A stretch of DNA of 64,000 nt from Herbidospora mongoliensis (GTDB taxonomy: Bacteria; Actinomycetota; Actinomycetes; Streptosporangiales; Streptosporangiaceae). A program made the translations under genes and the position numbers. The stretch lies in assembly GCF_001570545.1 (NCBI RefSeq), contig NZ_BBXD01000009.1, positions 62,001 to 126,000 of the forward strand, read 5' to 3'. This document shows, piece by piece, positions 1 through 7,857 of this stretch (position 1 is the stretch's first letter; each line of letters begins with the position of its first letter). Below the pieces are notes generated by a model, which ran no database searches, was not told the DNA's origin, and was given only the letters and a program-made list of their open reading frames with translations.

Positions 1-96
1 GTCGAGGAGGTATTCGTCGGCGGCGTCCCAGGCGCGAAACTCGTCGCGGGGGTCGTCGGGATAGCGACGCAGGCCGAGGTCAGAGAGCGGCGACAT
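1..96 (-). CDS. rRNA guanine-N2 methyltransferase, RsmC/RlmG type (N-terminal 32 residues only)
   Basis: Only the first 32 codons lie in the window; the gene runs off the left edge. The visible peptide contains RRYPDD followed by AWDAADEYLL, which resembles the start of RlmG/RsmC-type methyltransferases (E. coli RlmG begins with a similar QRFP...AWEAADEYLL). Family members use SAM to methylate guanines of rRNA. The ATG (96-94) lies inside the last codons of the upstream ychJ-like gene, a 17-base overlap, so the two are probably translationally coupled. The catalytic NPP(F/Y) motif would lie outside the window, so the call rests on the N-terminal motif only. Confidence 0.6.
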   Translation of the reverse strand, partial: MSPLSDLGLRRYPDDPRDEFRAWDAADEYLLD

Positions 97-457
97 AGAC
101 CCAGCGCCCGTTCTCCCGAGCGAACGTGCTGTGCTCCTCCATGACGCCGGCCTGGCCGCGCTCGGCGTAGTGGGCCCGGAACCTGACCGTGCCCTCGGTG
201 TGGATCGCGGATCCGCCCGTGGTCTCGACGATCTCCAGCTCGGTCCAGCGGGTCTTCCGGTCAAGGTCGAGCCGCTGGGGGCGGGTCGCCGCCGCCCATG
301 TCTGGAGCAGGTAGGCCGTGTCGCCCTTGGCGTAGGCGGAGAACCGCGACCGCATCAACGCCTCAGCGGTCGGCGCCGCCGTCTCGCCGGCGTGAAACCG
401 CCCGCAACACTCCCGATAGCCCTTGCCGGACCCGCATGGACACCCCGTATCAACCAC
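80..457 (-). CDS. YchJ-like SEC-C motif protein (UPF0225)
   Basis: A 125-residue protein. The N-terminus carries a SEC-C zinc motif (CPCGSGKGYRECCGRFH, residues 6-22), followed by the YchJ core containing ALMRSRFSAYAKGD and ending in EEHSTFARENGRWVYV. Length and layout match the actinobacterial UPF0225 family, whose fold is NTF2-like and whose role is not established. It is cotranscribed with the downstream rRNA methyltransferase, whose start it overlaps. The upstream neighbour on the same strand, the PEP-synthase-like gene, ends 51 bases away, so all three may form one transcript. Confidence 0.9.
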   Translation of the reverse strand: MVDTGCPCGSGKGYRECCGRFHAGETAAPTAEALMRSRFSAYAKGDTAYLLQTWAAATRPQRLDLDRKTRWTELEIVETTGGSAIHTEGTVRFRAHYAERGQAGVMEEHSTFARENGRWVYVAAL

Positions 458-508
458 CCGGCCATTGTCCCCCAGCCGAACACCTCAACCGCCCGGCCGG
501 TCCCCCGA

Positions 509-2857
509 TCAGTCGAGCACCTCGACAGTCCCCGCCGACCCGTCCACCCGCACCCGCGCCCCGTCCCGGATGCGGCTCGTCGCGTCGCCCGTTCCCACGA
601 CGGCGGGGATGCCCAGTTCACGGGCCACGATCGCCGCGTGCGACAGCGGTGCCCCGATGTCGGTCACGACCGCCGCCGCGCGCGGGAACAGCGGGGTCCA
701 GCCCACGTTCGTCACCGTCGTGACCAGGATCTCGCCGGCGGCCAGGTGATCGCCCTCGCTCATCGAGGGGATGACGCGGGCGATCCCCTCGACCACCCCG
801 GCCGCACCCGGGAAGCCGTTGATCGAGCCGTTTCGCGGAGGCAGGCCCGCGTGAGTGCCCGCGTAGTCGGTCCGCCGGTCCGGGTCGGCGGCCCACCGGT
901 CGGGGTCGAAGCGCCCCTGGATCACGCCCGGGTAGGCCGGCAGCGACCGGTAGTGGTCGTAGGTCGCCCGTCGCGCGTCGATCAGCCCGAGCACCGCATG
1001 GTCGCCCTTGAGCAGCGAGAGGATCTCGCCGATCCGCAGGTAGAAGACGTCGTCGCCGATCCCGGCCACCGATCCGGCCCGGCGGACCCAGTCGCGCAGC
1101 ACCCAGAACGCCCGGACCGCCTCCGACCTGGCCTCCTCCCGCGCCTGGACGATCTCGCCCCACCGCCGGATCCGCCCCCAGTAGCGGTAGGCGTTGGTCG
1201 GATCGGTCTCCTTGAAGCGCCGCCACGCCGCCCGCGACACCTGCTCCTGCTTGTGCAGCAACTCGATCGGGTCCTCGCTCAGGCCGAGCAGCTCCCGGTC
1301 GAGCCACTGGGAGTCCTCGCCCGGACGGGGGGCCGAGAGTTCCAGCTCGTCGGCGCAGCGGTGGCCCCAGCGGTGGGCGTACTCCTGGCGGGACAGGTTC
1401 CCCCGCCGCACCTCGCTGAGGCCCAGCAGCGGGCCCATGCTCTCCAGTCGGGCGCCGAATCCGCTGGTCAGCGCGTTGGCGTCGGCCACGCCGACGAGGT
1501 GTTCCAGGCGGTTGCGCAGGAAGACCAGGCTGCCGGCGTCCTGGCGTCCGGCGGCGGCCAGGAGGCGGTTGCACTCGCGGAAGTAGGGCTCGATCGCCTC
1601 CCGCCACAGGTGGGGCAGGTCATTGCTGACGGCGATCAGGGTCCGCAGGTCGTCGGCGCGGCGCCGGGCGCGGGGCAGCGCCTGGTTCAGCCGCCGAGCA
1701 TAGGAGAACAGGGCCAGCCTGCCTCTGAGGAGGGGCAGGAGCGCCCGTCCGAGCTGGGATTTGGTCAGCGGCAACAGCGGGATGTCGGTGCCCTCGGGCA
1801 GGCGGCCGAAGACGGGCTCCAGGCTGTCGCGGATCACCCGGCTGAGGCCGAGCGACTCGCCGATCGTGAGCAGGACCGACAGGTTCATGTAGAAACGCCC
1901 GCCGATGTTGCCGCACATCGGATGCCCGGCGAACTCCCCGGTGATCATGGCGTCGGCCATGAAGCGCTGGATCACCGACCACGTCACGGGCGTCATCACG
2001 CTGGGGATGGCCTCGCCGAGGTTGCCGTTGCTCCACAGGTAGTCGCCGCGCAGCGAGTCGTTCCAGATCTCCCGGCGTCCGGTGATCGGCCGGGCCTGCA
2101 GGATGTACGGCTTCGCTTCGGCGATCGCCCATTCGACGTCCATCGGCATGCCGTACAGGTTCTCGATGCGCCTGCCGAGGCCCGCCAGCGCCATCACCTG
2201 CTCGCGCGTCAGCGTGGGGACCAGCCGCAGGTCACCGGGCACCGGCACGAGCCCGGACGTGCCCGCCATCACGGTCTTCTCGGAGATCGTCTCGTCGATG
2301 TGGCCGTCGCGATCGAGGGCGAAGACGTCGGGCGTGACCGTACCGCCCACGACGGTCTCCCCCAGCCCCCACGCCGAGTTGACCACCAGCTTCCCGTCGA
2401 CCTCGGTGAACATGACCCCGGAGACGGACGCGTCGATCAGTTCCTGGACGACCACCGCCATCCCCGGCCGGTCGATGCCCATCCGCTCCCGATAAGCCCG
2501 CGCGCGGTCGTTGTCGAGCGAGTGCCAGCAGCGCTCCACCGCGTCGATCACCGCGGCGGCCCCGCGAACGCCCAGATAGGTGTCGTGCTGCCCGGCGAAC
2601 GACACGTCGGGCCGGTCTTCGGCCGTGGCCGACGAGCGCACCGCGACCGGCACGTCGTCGCCCATCGCCCGGTAGGCCGCCGTGATCTCGGCGGTCACCT
2701 CGCGGTTCATCCCGGCGTCACACGCCGCAGTGGTGACGTGGAAGCCCCCCGGCACCGGCAGCCCCGCCGTGGCGAGCCGCGCGAGGGAGGCGCCTTTCCC
2801 GCCGACGGTGCCGACGTCGGCGGAGTCGCTGGTCAACGGCAGGGTATAGGGCCTCAT
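509..2857 (-). CDS. PEP synthase / rifampin phosphotransferase-like dikinase
   Basis: A 782-residue protein of the PEP-utilising dikinase superfamily. An N-terminal ATP-binding domain (about residues 1-305) opens with VGGKGASLARL and contains AVRSSATAEDRPDVSFAGQ. A long helical middle region follows. The C-terminal swivelling domain has DIGAPLSHAAIVARELGIPA, with the phospho-accepting His in SHAA. This three-part order is shared by PEP synthase and rifampin phosphotransferase (Rph); the length is close to both. I chose the ATG at 2857 over a GTG at 2899 because similarity begins right after it. No Rph-type upstream palindrome (rifamycin-associated element) is visible, so rifampin inactivation is only a possibility. 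Confidence 0.75.
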   Translation of the reverse strand: MRPYTLPLTSDSADVGTVGGKGASLARLATAGLPVPGGFHVTTAACDAGMNREVTAEITAAYRAMGDDVPVAVRSSATAEDRPDVSFAGQHDTYLGVRGAAAVIDAVERCWHSLDNDRARAYRERMGIDRPGMAVVVQELIDASVSGVMFTEVDGKLVVNSAWGLGETVVGGTVTPDVFALDRDGHIDETISEKTVMAGTSGLVPVPGDLRLVPTLTREQVMALAGLGRRIENLYGMPMDVEWAIAEAKPYILQARPITGRREIWNDSLRGDYLWSNGNLGEAIPSVMTPVTWSVIQRFMADAMITGEFAGHPMCGNIGGRFYMNLSVLLTIGESLGLSRVIRDSLEPVFGRLPEGTDIPLLPLTKSQLGRALLPLLRGRLALFSYARRLNQALPRARRRADDLRTLIAVSNDLPHLWREAIEPYFRECNRLLAAAGRQDAGSLVFLRNRLEHLVGVADANALTSGFGARLESMGPLLGLSEVRRGNLSRQEYAHRWGHRCADELELSAPRPGEDSQWLDRELLGLSEDPIELLHKQEQVSRAAWRRFKETDPTNAYRYWGRIRRWGEIVQAREEARSEAVRAFWVLRDWVRRAGSVAGIGDDVFYLRIGEILSLLKGDHAVLGLIDARRATYDHYRSLPAYPGVIQGRFDPDRWAADPDRRTDYAGTHAGLPPRNGSINGFPGAAGVVEGIARVIPSMSEGDHLAAGEILVTTVTNVGWTPLFPRAAAVVTDIGAPLSHAAIVARELGIPAVVGTGDATSRIRDGARVRVDGSAGTVEVLD

Positions 2858-2957
2858 CTCGGGATGATGCCGGAAACTCGGGCATACCAAACCCGTCACG
2901 CGCTGCCCGCATCGCGTTCACCGTGTGTAAACATTGGCAGGCTTACAGTCCCGGTCA

Positions 2958-2967
2958 AGGAGGTAAG
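2958..2967 (+). promoter_or_regulatory. Strong ribosome binding site for the PhoX-like gene
   Basis: The sequence AAGGAGGTAA is close to a perfect anti-Shine-Dalgarno match and sits 5 bases before the GTG at 2973, which fixes that start. Confidence 0.8.
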
Positions 2968-2972
2968 AAAAC

Positions 2973-4130
2973 GTGGAAAGACGTAATTTTCTTCGCGCTT
3001 CCGTCCTGGGCGCGAGCACCGTCGCCTTCTCCGGAACCCTCTGGCAGGGTGCCGCCCTGGCTGCCCCGGCCCAACCGGCGACCAGCCCCTACGGCGCTCT
3101 GCTGGCGGCCGACGCCAACGGCATCCAGCTGCCCACCGGCTTCACCAGCCGGGTGATCGCCCGATCGCGGCAGGTGGTCTCCGGGACCTCATACACCTGG
3201 CACGACGCCCCCGACGGCGGGGCCTGCTTCGCCGACGGATCCGGCTGGATCTACGTCTCCAACTCCGAGATCAACCCGAGCGGCGGCGCGTCGGCGATCC
3301 GCTTCAACTCGGCCGGCACCGTCGTCTCGGCCAACCGCATCCTGGCGGACACCCGGCAGAACTGCGCCGGCGGCAAGACCCCGTGGAACACCTGGCTGTC
3401 GTGCGAGGAGGTCAACCGGGGTTTCGTCTACGAGACCTACCCCTTCGGCGGCACCGCGGTCCGGCGCCCCGCGATGGGCAGGTTCACCCACGAGGCCGCC
3501 GCGGCCGACCCGGTCCGCAAGGCCGTCTACCTGACCGAAGACGAGACGAACGGCCGCTTCTACCGGTTCGTCCCCACCACCTGGGGTGACCTGTCATCGG
3601 GCAGGTTGCAGGTCATGGTCGCCGGGACCGCCACGAGCGGCTCGTTCACCTGGGCGAACGTCCCCGACCCCGACGGCTCCCCGACGCTGACCCGCAACCA
3701 GGTGTCCGGCTCGAAGTCGTTCAACGGCGGCGAGGGCTGCTACTACGCCGACGACACCGTCTGGTTCACCACCAAGGGCGACAACCGTGTCTGGCAGGTC
3801 AACCTGGCGAACAACACCTATGAGCTGGCCTACGACGACAGCCTCGTCTCGCCGGGCACTCCCCCGCTGACCGGCGTCGACAACGTGACGGGCACGACCG
3901 CAGGAGACCTCTACGTCGCCGAGGACGGCGGCAACATGGAGATCTGCATGATCACCCCAGACGACAAGATCTCCCCGTTCCTCCGCCTCACCGGCCAGAG
4001 CTCCTCGGAGATCACCGGCCCGGCCTTCAACCCGGCGGGCGACCGCCTCTACTTCTCCTCCCAGCGGGGGACGTCGGGCTCGTCGTCAGGCGGCATCACC
4101 TACTGCGTCACGGGCCCGTTCCGCCGCTGA
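2973..4130 (+). CDS. Tat-exported PhoX-like phosphatase (DUF839)
   Basis: A 385-residue secreted protein. The N-terminus is a twin-arginine signal (RRNFLRAS at residues 3-10, hydrophobic stretch, cut near ALAAPA). The mature part is a beta-propeller-like DUF839/PhoX domain with HDAPDGGACF, LSCEEVNRG, MGRFTHEA and a late VAEDGGNMEIC segment, all typical of this family. PhoX enzymes are Ca/Fe-dependent extracytoplasmic alkaline phosphatases that release phosphate from organic esters; this protein belongs to the shorter actinobacterial branch whose activity is less well proved. It stands alone and ends at a bidirectional terminator. Confidence 0.85.
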   Translation: MERRNFLRASVLGASTVAFSGTLWQGAALAAPAQPATSPYGALLAADANGIQLPTGFTSRVIARSRQVVSGTSYTWHDAPDGGACFADGSGWIYVSNSEINPSGGASAIRFNSAGTVVSANRILADTRQNCAGGKTPWNTWLSCEEVNRGFVYETYPFGGTAVRRPAMGRFTHEAAAADPVRKAVYLTEDETNGRFYRFVPTTWGDLSSGRLQVMVAGTATSGSFTWANVPDPDGSPTLTRNQVSGSKSFNGGEGCYYADDTVWFTTKGDNRVWQVNLANNTYELAYDDSLVSPGTPPLTGVDNVTGTTAGDLYVAEDGGNMEICMITPDDKISPFLRLTGQSSSEITGPAFNPAGDRLYFSSQRGTSGSSSGGITYCVTGPFRR

Positions 4131-4137
4131 CGCGCGC

Positions 4138-4166
4138 AAAGGTGGCCGGCCACTCCGGCCACCTTT
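4138..4166. terminator. Bidirectional rho-independent terminator
   Basis: A perfect 12-bp stem (AAAGGTGGCCGG, 4138-4149, with its complement at 4155-4166) and a 5-base loop, flanked by A and T runs on both sides. It lies between two convergent genes, and its right edge touches the stop codon of the minus-strand hypothetical. Confidence 0.85.
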
Positions 4167-4660
4167 CATTCCTGCGGTCGACAGGCGTCCAGCCAGTACT
4201 GGAAGGTCTCGGTCGTCGCTTTGAGCACGACGGAATCCCCGGGTTTCGCGGGCCAGATCTGCAGGAGATAGTGATCCTCTGTCGCTTCCTCGTCCATTCC
4301 CAGGACGTGGTAACGCAGGCGATAGATGCCAGGACCAGCCGGCAACGACACGAAGGGATAGGGCTGCTCGCCCCATTCCCGCAGCCCGACCCGGCCCGAC
4401 GGGGAGTCGAAGTCGATTTCGACGATGTCCTCGTGACCATCGAGGTCAGGGCCCGGATCCTGATCGGCCACCATCAGGGTGAACGGCACCGTCCCATATT
4501 GGATGCCGAAGATCAGCTGGGCGACCCCTTTCCCCTCCAGGAGGATGCCCACGTCAGATGACTGCTGGCAGTCCCAGCTGTCTTTGTATTCTTCGTCCAC
4601 CAGATATGCCTGGCTGTAGTCGACCGTCAAATCCAGGTTCACGATGTGCGTGACAGACAT
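4166..4660 (-). CDS. Hypothetical protein, 164 aa
   Basis: I do not recognise a family. The protein is acidic and rich in beta-strand-forming residues, with no signal peptide or membrane segment: N-terminal HIVNLDLTVDYSQAYL, then WDCQQSSDVGILLEG, VADQDPGPDLDG and a C-terminal FQYWLDACRPQE. Such composition suggests a soluble all-beta cytosolic protein. It starts 11 bases after the stop of the MarR gene on the same strand, so it is probably cotranscribed with the regulator. Codon use looks like that of its neighbours. Confidence 0.75.
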   Translation of the reverse strand: MSVTHIVNLDLTVDYSQAYLVDEEYKDSWDCQQSSDVGILLEGKGVAQLIFGIQYGTVPFTLMVADQDPGPDLDGHEDIVEIDFDSPSGRVGLREWGEQPYPFVSLPAGPGIYRLRYHVLGMDEEATEDHYLLQIWPAKPGDSVVLKATTETFQYWLDACRPQE

Positions 4661-4670
4661 GGGCGAGATC

Positions 4671-5180
4671 TTAGGAAGACCTACCGACAGGAGGCGGCTC
4701 GAAGACGGCCAGCCATCTCGTCAGGATCTCTTCGAGCCGCGCCGCGTCCTCCGGTAAGAGGGCGTCGAGCAGTCGGCGTTCGTTGGCCATGTGCTCGGTG
4801 AACGCCGCGTCGATCAACTCCAGCCCCGCCGCCGTGAGCGCCACCACCCGCCCCCGGCCGTCCGACTCGCTGGGCCGCCGGGTGACGAGCCCGGCCTGTT
4901 CCAGCCGGTCGACGCGCTTGGTCATCGCGCCCGTGGTCACCATGGTGTGGGCGGCCAGTTCGCCCGGCGCCCGTTCGTACGGCGCCCCGGCGCGGCGCAG
5001 TGCGGCCAGCACGTCGAACTCGCCTTCGGCGAGGCCGAACCGACGGTAGACGAGGCAGAGCCGCTCGGTCAGATGCCCGCCGACCCGGTGCAGCCGACCG
5101 ATGACCCCGGCCGGGCTGACGTCGACGTCGGGCCGCTCACGGGCCCATTCCTGCTGGATGCGCGCGACGTGATCCATCAC
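4671..5180 (-). CDS. MarR family transcriptional regulator
   Basis: A 169-residue MarR/SlyA-type winged-helix protein: helices around FGLAEGEFDVLAALRRAG, recognition helix region MVTTGAMTKRVDRLEQAGLV, and wing RRPSESDGRGRVVALT. It is divergent from an EamA transporter with a perfect palindrome between them, so it most likely represses both genes and is released by a small ligand that the transporter exports. Start: GTG at 5180 (an ATG follows directly). With the -10 in the palindrome, the message would be almost leaderless. Confidence 0.9.
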   Translation of the reverse strand: MMDHVARIQQEWARERPDVDVSPAGVIGRLHRVGGHLTERLCLVYRRFGLAEGEFDVLAALRRAGAPYERAPGELAAHTMVTTGAMTKRVDRLEQAGLVTRRPSESDGRGRVVALTAAGLELIDAAFTEHMANERRLLDALLPEDAARLEEILTRWLAVFEPPPVGRSS

Positions 5181-5190
5181 ACACGTCAGG

Positions 5191-5214
5191 ATATAGCTTC
5201 CCGGGAAGCTATAT
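5191..5214. promoter_or_regulatory. Perfect palindrome, MarR operator overlapping divergent -10 boxes
   Basis: A perfect 24-bp palindrome with half-site ATATAGCTTCCC. Its AT ends read TATATT on the plus strand (5210-5215) and TATATC on the minus strand (5196-5191), which are good -10 boxes for the transporter and the regulator. Binding of a MarR dimer would therefore block both promoters. Confidence 0.85.
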
Positions 5215-5215
5215 T

Positions 5216-5231
5216 AACTTCCGTGGAAGCT
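5216..5231. promoter_or_regulatory. Second, weaker MarR-type site over the eamA start codon
   Basis: AACTTCCGTGGAAGCT repeats the core CTTCC-NN-GGAAG of the main palindrome 21 bp downstream (centre to centre about 21 bp, two helical turns), covering the presumed GTG start at 5223. Cooperative binding of two dimers on one face of the DNA is a reasonable inference. Confidence 0.6.
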
Positions 5232-6137
5232 ACCTGGCGGTGGGTGCCGGTGACGGCCATCGCCCCCATCGCGTGGGGAACGACCTACTACGTCACCCAC
5301 GAATACCTCCCCGCCGACCATCCCCTCTACGGCGCCGTCTTCAGGGCCCTCCCGGCCGGACTGCTGCTGCTCCTGCTGACGAGAAGCCTGCCGCGCGGCT
5401 CGTGGTGGTGGCGCTCACTCGTCCTCGGCACGCTGAACATGAGCGTGTTCTTCGCCCTCGTCTACCTGGCGGCCCAGCTCCTCCCGTCCAGCGTCGCGTC
5501 GACCATCATGGCGACCTCGCCGATGGTGATGATGCTGCTGGCCTGGGGCCTGGTCTCCGAACGCCCGGCGGTCACCCACCTGCTCGGCGCGGGCGTCGGC
5601 GTGGCGGGCGTGGCGCTGACGGTCTTCACCGGCGCCGAAGGGGTGAACCCCTGGGGCGTCGCAGCGTCGGTGGCCGCGATGGTCCTGTCATCGGTCGGCT
5701 TCATCCTGGCCAAGCGATGGAGCGGAGGGGTGGACATCCTGGCGTCCACCGCCTGGCAGCTCACCGCCGGCGGCCTGGTCCTGGTGCCGATGGCGATCGT
5801 CTTCGAAGGCGCGCCACCCGCTGTGGACGCCCCCGCGATCGGCGCCTACGCCTACGTCTCGGTGATCGCCACCGCGGTGGCCTTCACCGCCTGGTTCACC
5901 GGCCTCCGCCACCTCCCGGCGGGCACGGTCGGCCTCATCGGCCTGCTCAACCCGGTGACCGGCGTGCTGATCGGCACCGTGATCGCCGCCGAGACCCTGA
6001 CCCCGATCCAGCTGGGCGGCCTGGCCCTGACGTTCGCCGGCATCCTCCTGGGCCGCCCGGTCACGTCCAGGCACGGAGCAGATCGGCCGGCTGTGCCGCC
6101 AGGGACACGGCGACCAGCGGAATCGGCTCGTCGGTGA
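5223..6137 (+). CDS. EamA/DMT family transporter
   Basis: A 304-residue protein with about ten hydrophobic segments and the two EamA repeats of drug/metabolite exporters (first repeat ending near VALTVFTGAEG, second ending GLALTFAGILLGRP). The segment ATSPMVMMLLAWGLVSERP is typical. The GTG at 5223 was chosen because the reading frame upstream of it is operator and regulator sequence; with a -10 at 5210-5215 the mRNA would be leaderless. Its substrate is unknown. The last 25 residues (from TSRHGADRP) are hydrophilic and probably a loose tail. Confidence 0.88.
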   Translation: MEATWRWVPVTAIAPIAWGTTYYVTHEYLPADHPLYGAVFRALPAGLLLLLLTRSLPRGSWWWRSLVLGTLNMSVFFALVYLAAQLLPSSVASTIMATSPMVMMLLAWGLVSERPAVTHLLGAGVGVAGVALTVFTGAEGVNPWGVAASVAAMVLSSVGFILAKRWSGGVDILASTAWQLTAGGLVLVPMAIVFEGAPPAVDAPAIGAYAYVSVIATAVAFTAWFTGLRHLPAGTVGLIGLLNPVTGVLIGTVIAAETLTPIQLGGLALTFAGILLGRPVTSRHGADRPAVPPGTRRPAESARR

Positions 6138-6147
6138 GAGCGGCCCG

Positions 6148-6178
6148 GTATCGCGAGCGATAGTTTCGCTCGCGATAC
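6148..6178. terminator. Inverted repeat between convergent genes, probable terminator
   Basis: A 13-bp perfect stem (GTATCGCGAGCGA, 6148-6160; complement 6166-6178) with loop TAGTT. It lies between the stops of the transporter (6137) and of the hydrolase (6194). Each arm is itself nearly palindromic (TATCGC-GA-GCGATA), the look of a TetR or PadR operator, so a regulatory role is the alternative. Confidence 0.55.
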
Positions 6179-6193
6179 TTTCACTGAGCGAAC

Positions 6194-6922
6194 CTATCGG
6201 CGTCGTATCGGGGCGTAGGTCGGGACCGGGTCGTTCAGCAGGAAGTCGCTGATGATCTGGTGGCAGAGGTCGGGCTTCTCGACGAGGAGCCCGTGGGACG
6301 TGCCCGGAACCACCGCCAGCTCCCCGTCGGGCAGCGCCCGATAGAGGCTGAGCGCGTGTTCGAGCCGTACCTCGTCGTCGTCGGCGACCATCACCAGCGT
6401 GCGCGCCGTGATGTTCTTCAGGTCTTCTTCTCCGTACGCCGGTTCGCGCGCGTGCAACTCCGCCAGCTTGGCCGCGACGACCCGATAGTGGGCCTCACCG
6501 TCGGGTGAGACCTCGCCGTAGCCGCGGCCCAGCCATTCGAGCGTGGCCTCGTCGGTGTCCAGCACCCCGGGGAGCCACCCCTCATGGTGGTGGACACCCG
6601 CGACCAGGACGAGCCTCCGCACCAGGTCAGGGCGCTTGAGCGCCATGGTCAGCGCGACCGTGGCGCCGTCGCTGCAGCCCAGCAGGTGGGCGGGGCCGAT
6701 GTGTCCGTCCTGGAAAGCGATCATGTCGTCGGCCATGACGCCGAAGCTGAACGGCCCGGGCACGTCGGGCGTGCGGCCGTGACCACGGCGGTCGGCGCGC
6801 CAGACGGTGAAGCGGTCGTCGAGCGCGGCGGCGTTGACGTCGAGGGCGCGGGAGTCGACACCGCCGGGATGCAGCATGAACAGGGGGTCGCCGGTTCCCC
6901 GGCGGTCGTACCACGTCTTCAT
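6194..6922 (-). CDS. Alpha/beta hydrolase
   Basis: A 242-residue alpha/beta-hydrolase. HPGG (oxyanion region) comes near residue 19, WRADRRGHGRTPD near 44, the nucleophile elbow LLGCSDGATVAL has Asp or Ser (C-S-D-G) in place of the usual GxSxG, and the final catalytic His is in GTSHGLL. It is the last gene of a minus-strand operon (thiolase, carotenoid oxygenase, HxlR, hydrolase), only 5 bases after the HxlR stop. It may hydrolyse an ester or a ring-cleavage-like product of that pathway. Start ATG 6922 matches the MKTWYDRRGTG opening usual in this group. Confidence 0.85.
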   Translation of the reverse strand: MKTWYDRRGTGDPLFMLHPGGVDSRALDVNAAALDDRFTVWRADRRGHGRTPDVPGPFSFGVMADDMIAFQDGHIGPAHLLGCSDGATVALTMALKRPDLVRRLVLVAGVHHHEGWLPGVLDTDEATLEWLGRGYGEVSPDGEAHYRVVAAKLAELHAREPAYGEEDLKNITARTLVMVADDDEVRLEHALSLYRALPDGELAVVPGTSHGLLVEKPDLCHQIISDFLLNDPVPTYAPIRRR

Positions 6923-6927
6923 GCGCC

Positions 6928-7857
6928 TCAAGCTAGCTCGGGACGCTCCACGGCCACATCCTGTCCGCGCAGCGCCGCCCCGCACTTGCCGCAGAGAAGC
7001 CGGGGCGCGAACCACTGCCCGCACCCCTGGTGCCGGTAGATCAACGCGGGGCCCTCGGGGGCCTGGAACCATCGCTGGCCCCACGCGATCGACGTCACCA
7101 CGACGGGAAAGAACGCCCGGCCCTTGTCCGTCAGGTGATAGGTCGTCCAGTCGGCCCGATCGGGTGAGGGCACCTGCTCGAAGATGCCCAGTTCGCGGAA
7201 GACCCTCAGCCGATCGGCCACAACGGCGGGGGGCGCGCCGAGGCGCTGCTCGAAATCGCGGAACCGATTCAGCCCCTGGAAGGCGCCGCCGAGAATGGCC
7301 GCCGACCATCGATTCCCGATGAGCGTCATGGTCTGGGGAAACAATCCGGCGGCGGAGGACGCGACCCGCCGCCGCGTGGTGCCCGAGGGGACCGATCGCT
7401 CCCACCCGCCGGACGGGCCGAAGGTCCCGGCCACGTCGCGGGGAAGCACGGCGTCCAGACATCCGTGACACGCCAGGACGGGCGCGAATTCGGAACCGCA
7501 CCCCAGATGCACCATGACCGGCAGCGACTCGGCGTGCTGGGGAACCCAGGTGGACTCCCACGCCCAGACCGTGAGGAGCACCGTCCACAGGTCACGTCCG
7601 CGTTTGGTCAGCCGGTATTCGAGTCGTCCGCCCGAATATTCGGCCTTCTCGAAGACGGCCATCTCCGTGAGATAGGCCAGCCGCCCGCTCAGCACCGCAT
7701 GAGAGATCGGCAGCGCCTCCCGCCATTCTCCGTAGCGCCGCACGCCCATGACGGCGTACCGGAGAATGAGCAGGTTCCATTCGTCGCCGACCAGGCCGAG
7801 GGTCACCCCGACCGCGTTGGTGCCCCCCGGTTCGAGGGGGGTGGGTGCGTCAGCCAA
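6928..7857 (-). CDS. Transcriptional regulator with two HxlR winged-helix domains
   Basis: A 309-residue protein made of two HxlR domains in tandem. Domain 1 (about 15-135): VGDEWNLLILRYAVMGVRRY, then LSGRLAYLTEM and YRLTKRGRDLW. Domain 2 (about 170-309): IGNRWSAAILGGAFQGLNRF, VADRLRVFRELGIF, YHLTDKGRAFF. Each ends in a short Cys-rich segment (HLGCGSEFAPVLACHGC and HQGCGQWFAPRLLCGKC) that looks like a zinc-binding knuckle. HxlR proteins normally dimerise; a fused pair would act as a covalent dimer. It appears to start at TTG 7857, overlapping the carotenoid oxygenase stop by 8 bases, so its level should follow that enzyme. Confidence 0.88.
   Translation of the reverse strand: MADAPTPLEPGGTNAVGVTLGLVGDEWNLLILRYAVMGVRRYGEWREALPISHAVLSGRLAYLTEMAVFEKAEYSGGRLEYRLTKRGRDLWTVLLTVWAWESTWVPQHAESLPVMVHLGCGSEFAPVLACHGCLDAVLPRDVAGTFGPSGGWERSVPSGTTRRRVASSAAGLFPQTMTLIGNRWSAAILGGAFQGLNRFRDFEQRLGAPPAVVADRLRVFRELGIFEQVPSPDRADWTTYHLTDKGRAFFPVVVTSIAWGQRWFQAPEGPALIYRHQGCGQWFAPRLLCGKCGAALRGQDVAVERPELA

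Noticed and set aside
131-2986. A 951-codon plus-strand frame opposite the dikinase gene
   Set aside because: It is an Arg/Pro/His-rich shadow of the real minus-strand gene, a usual effect of high GC at third codon positions; no family motif is visible.
6148-6178. Possible TetR or PadR operator made of two TATCGC-type palindromes
   Set aside because: It lies between the 3' ends of convergent genes with no regulator gene starting nearby, so a bidirectional terminator is the simpler reading; kept as an alternative only.
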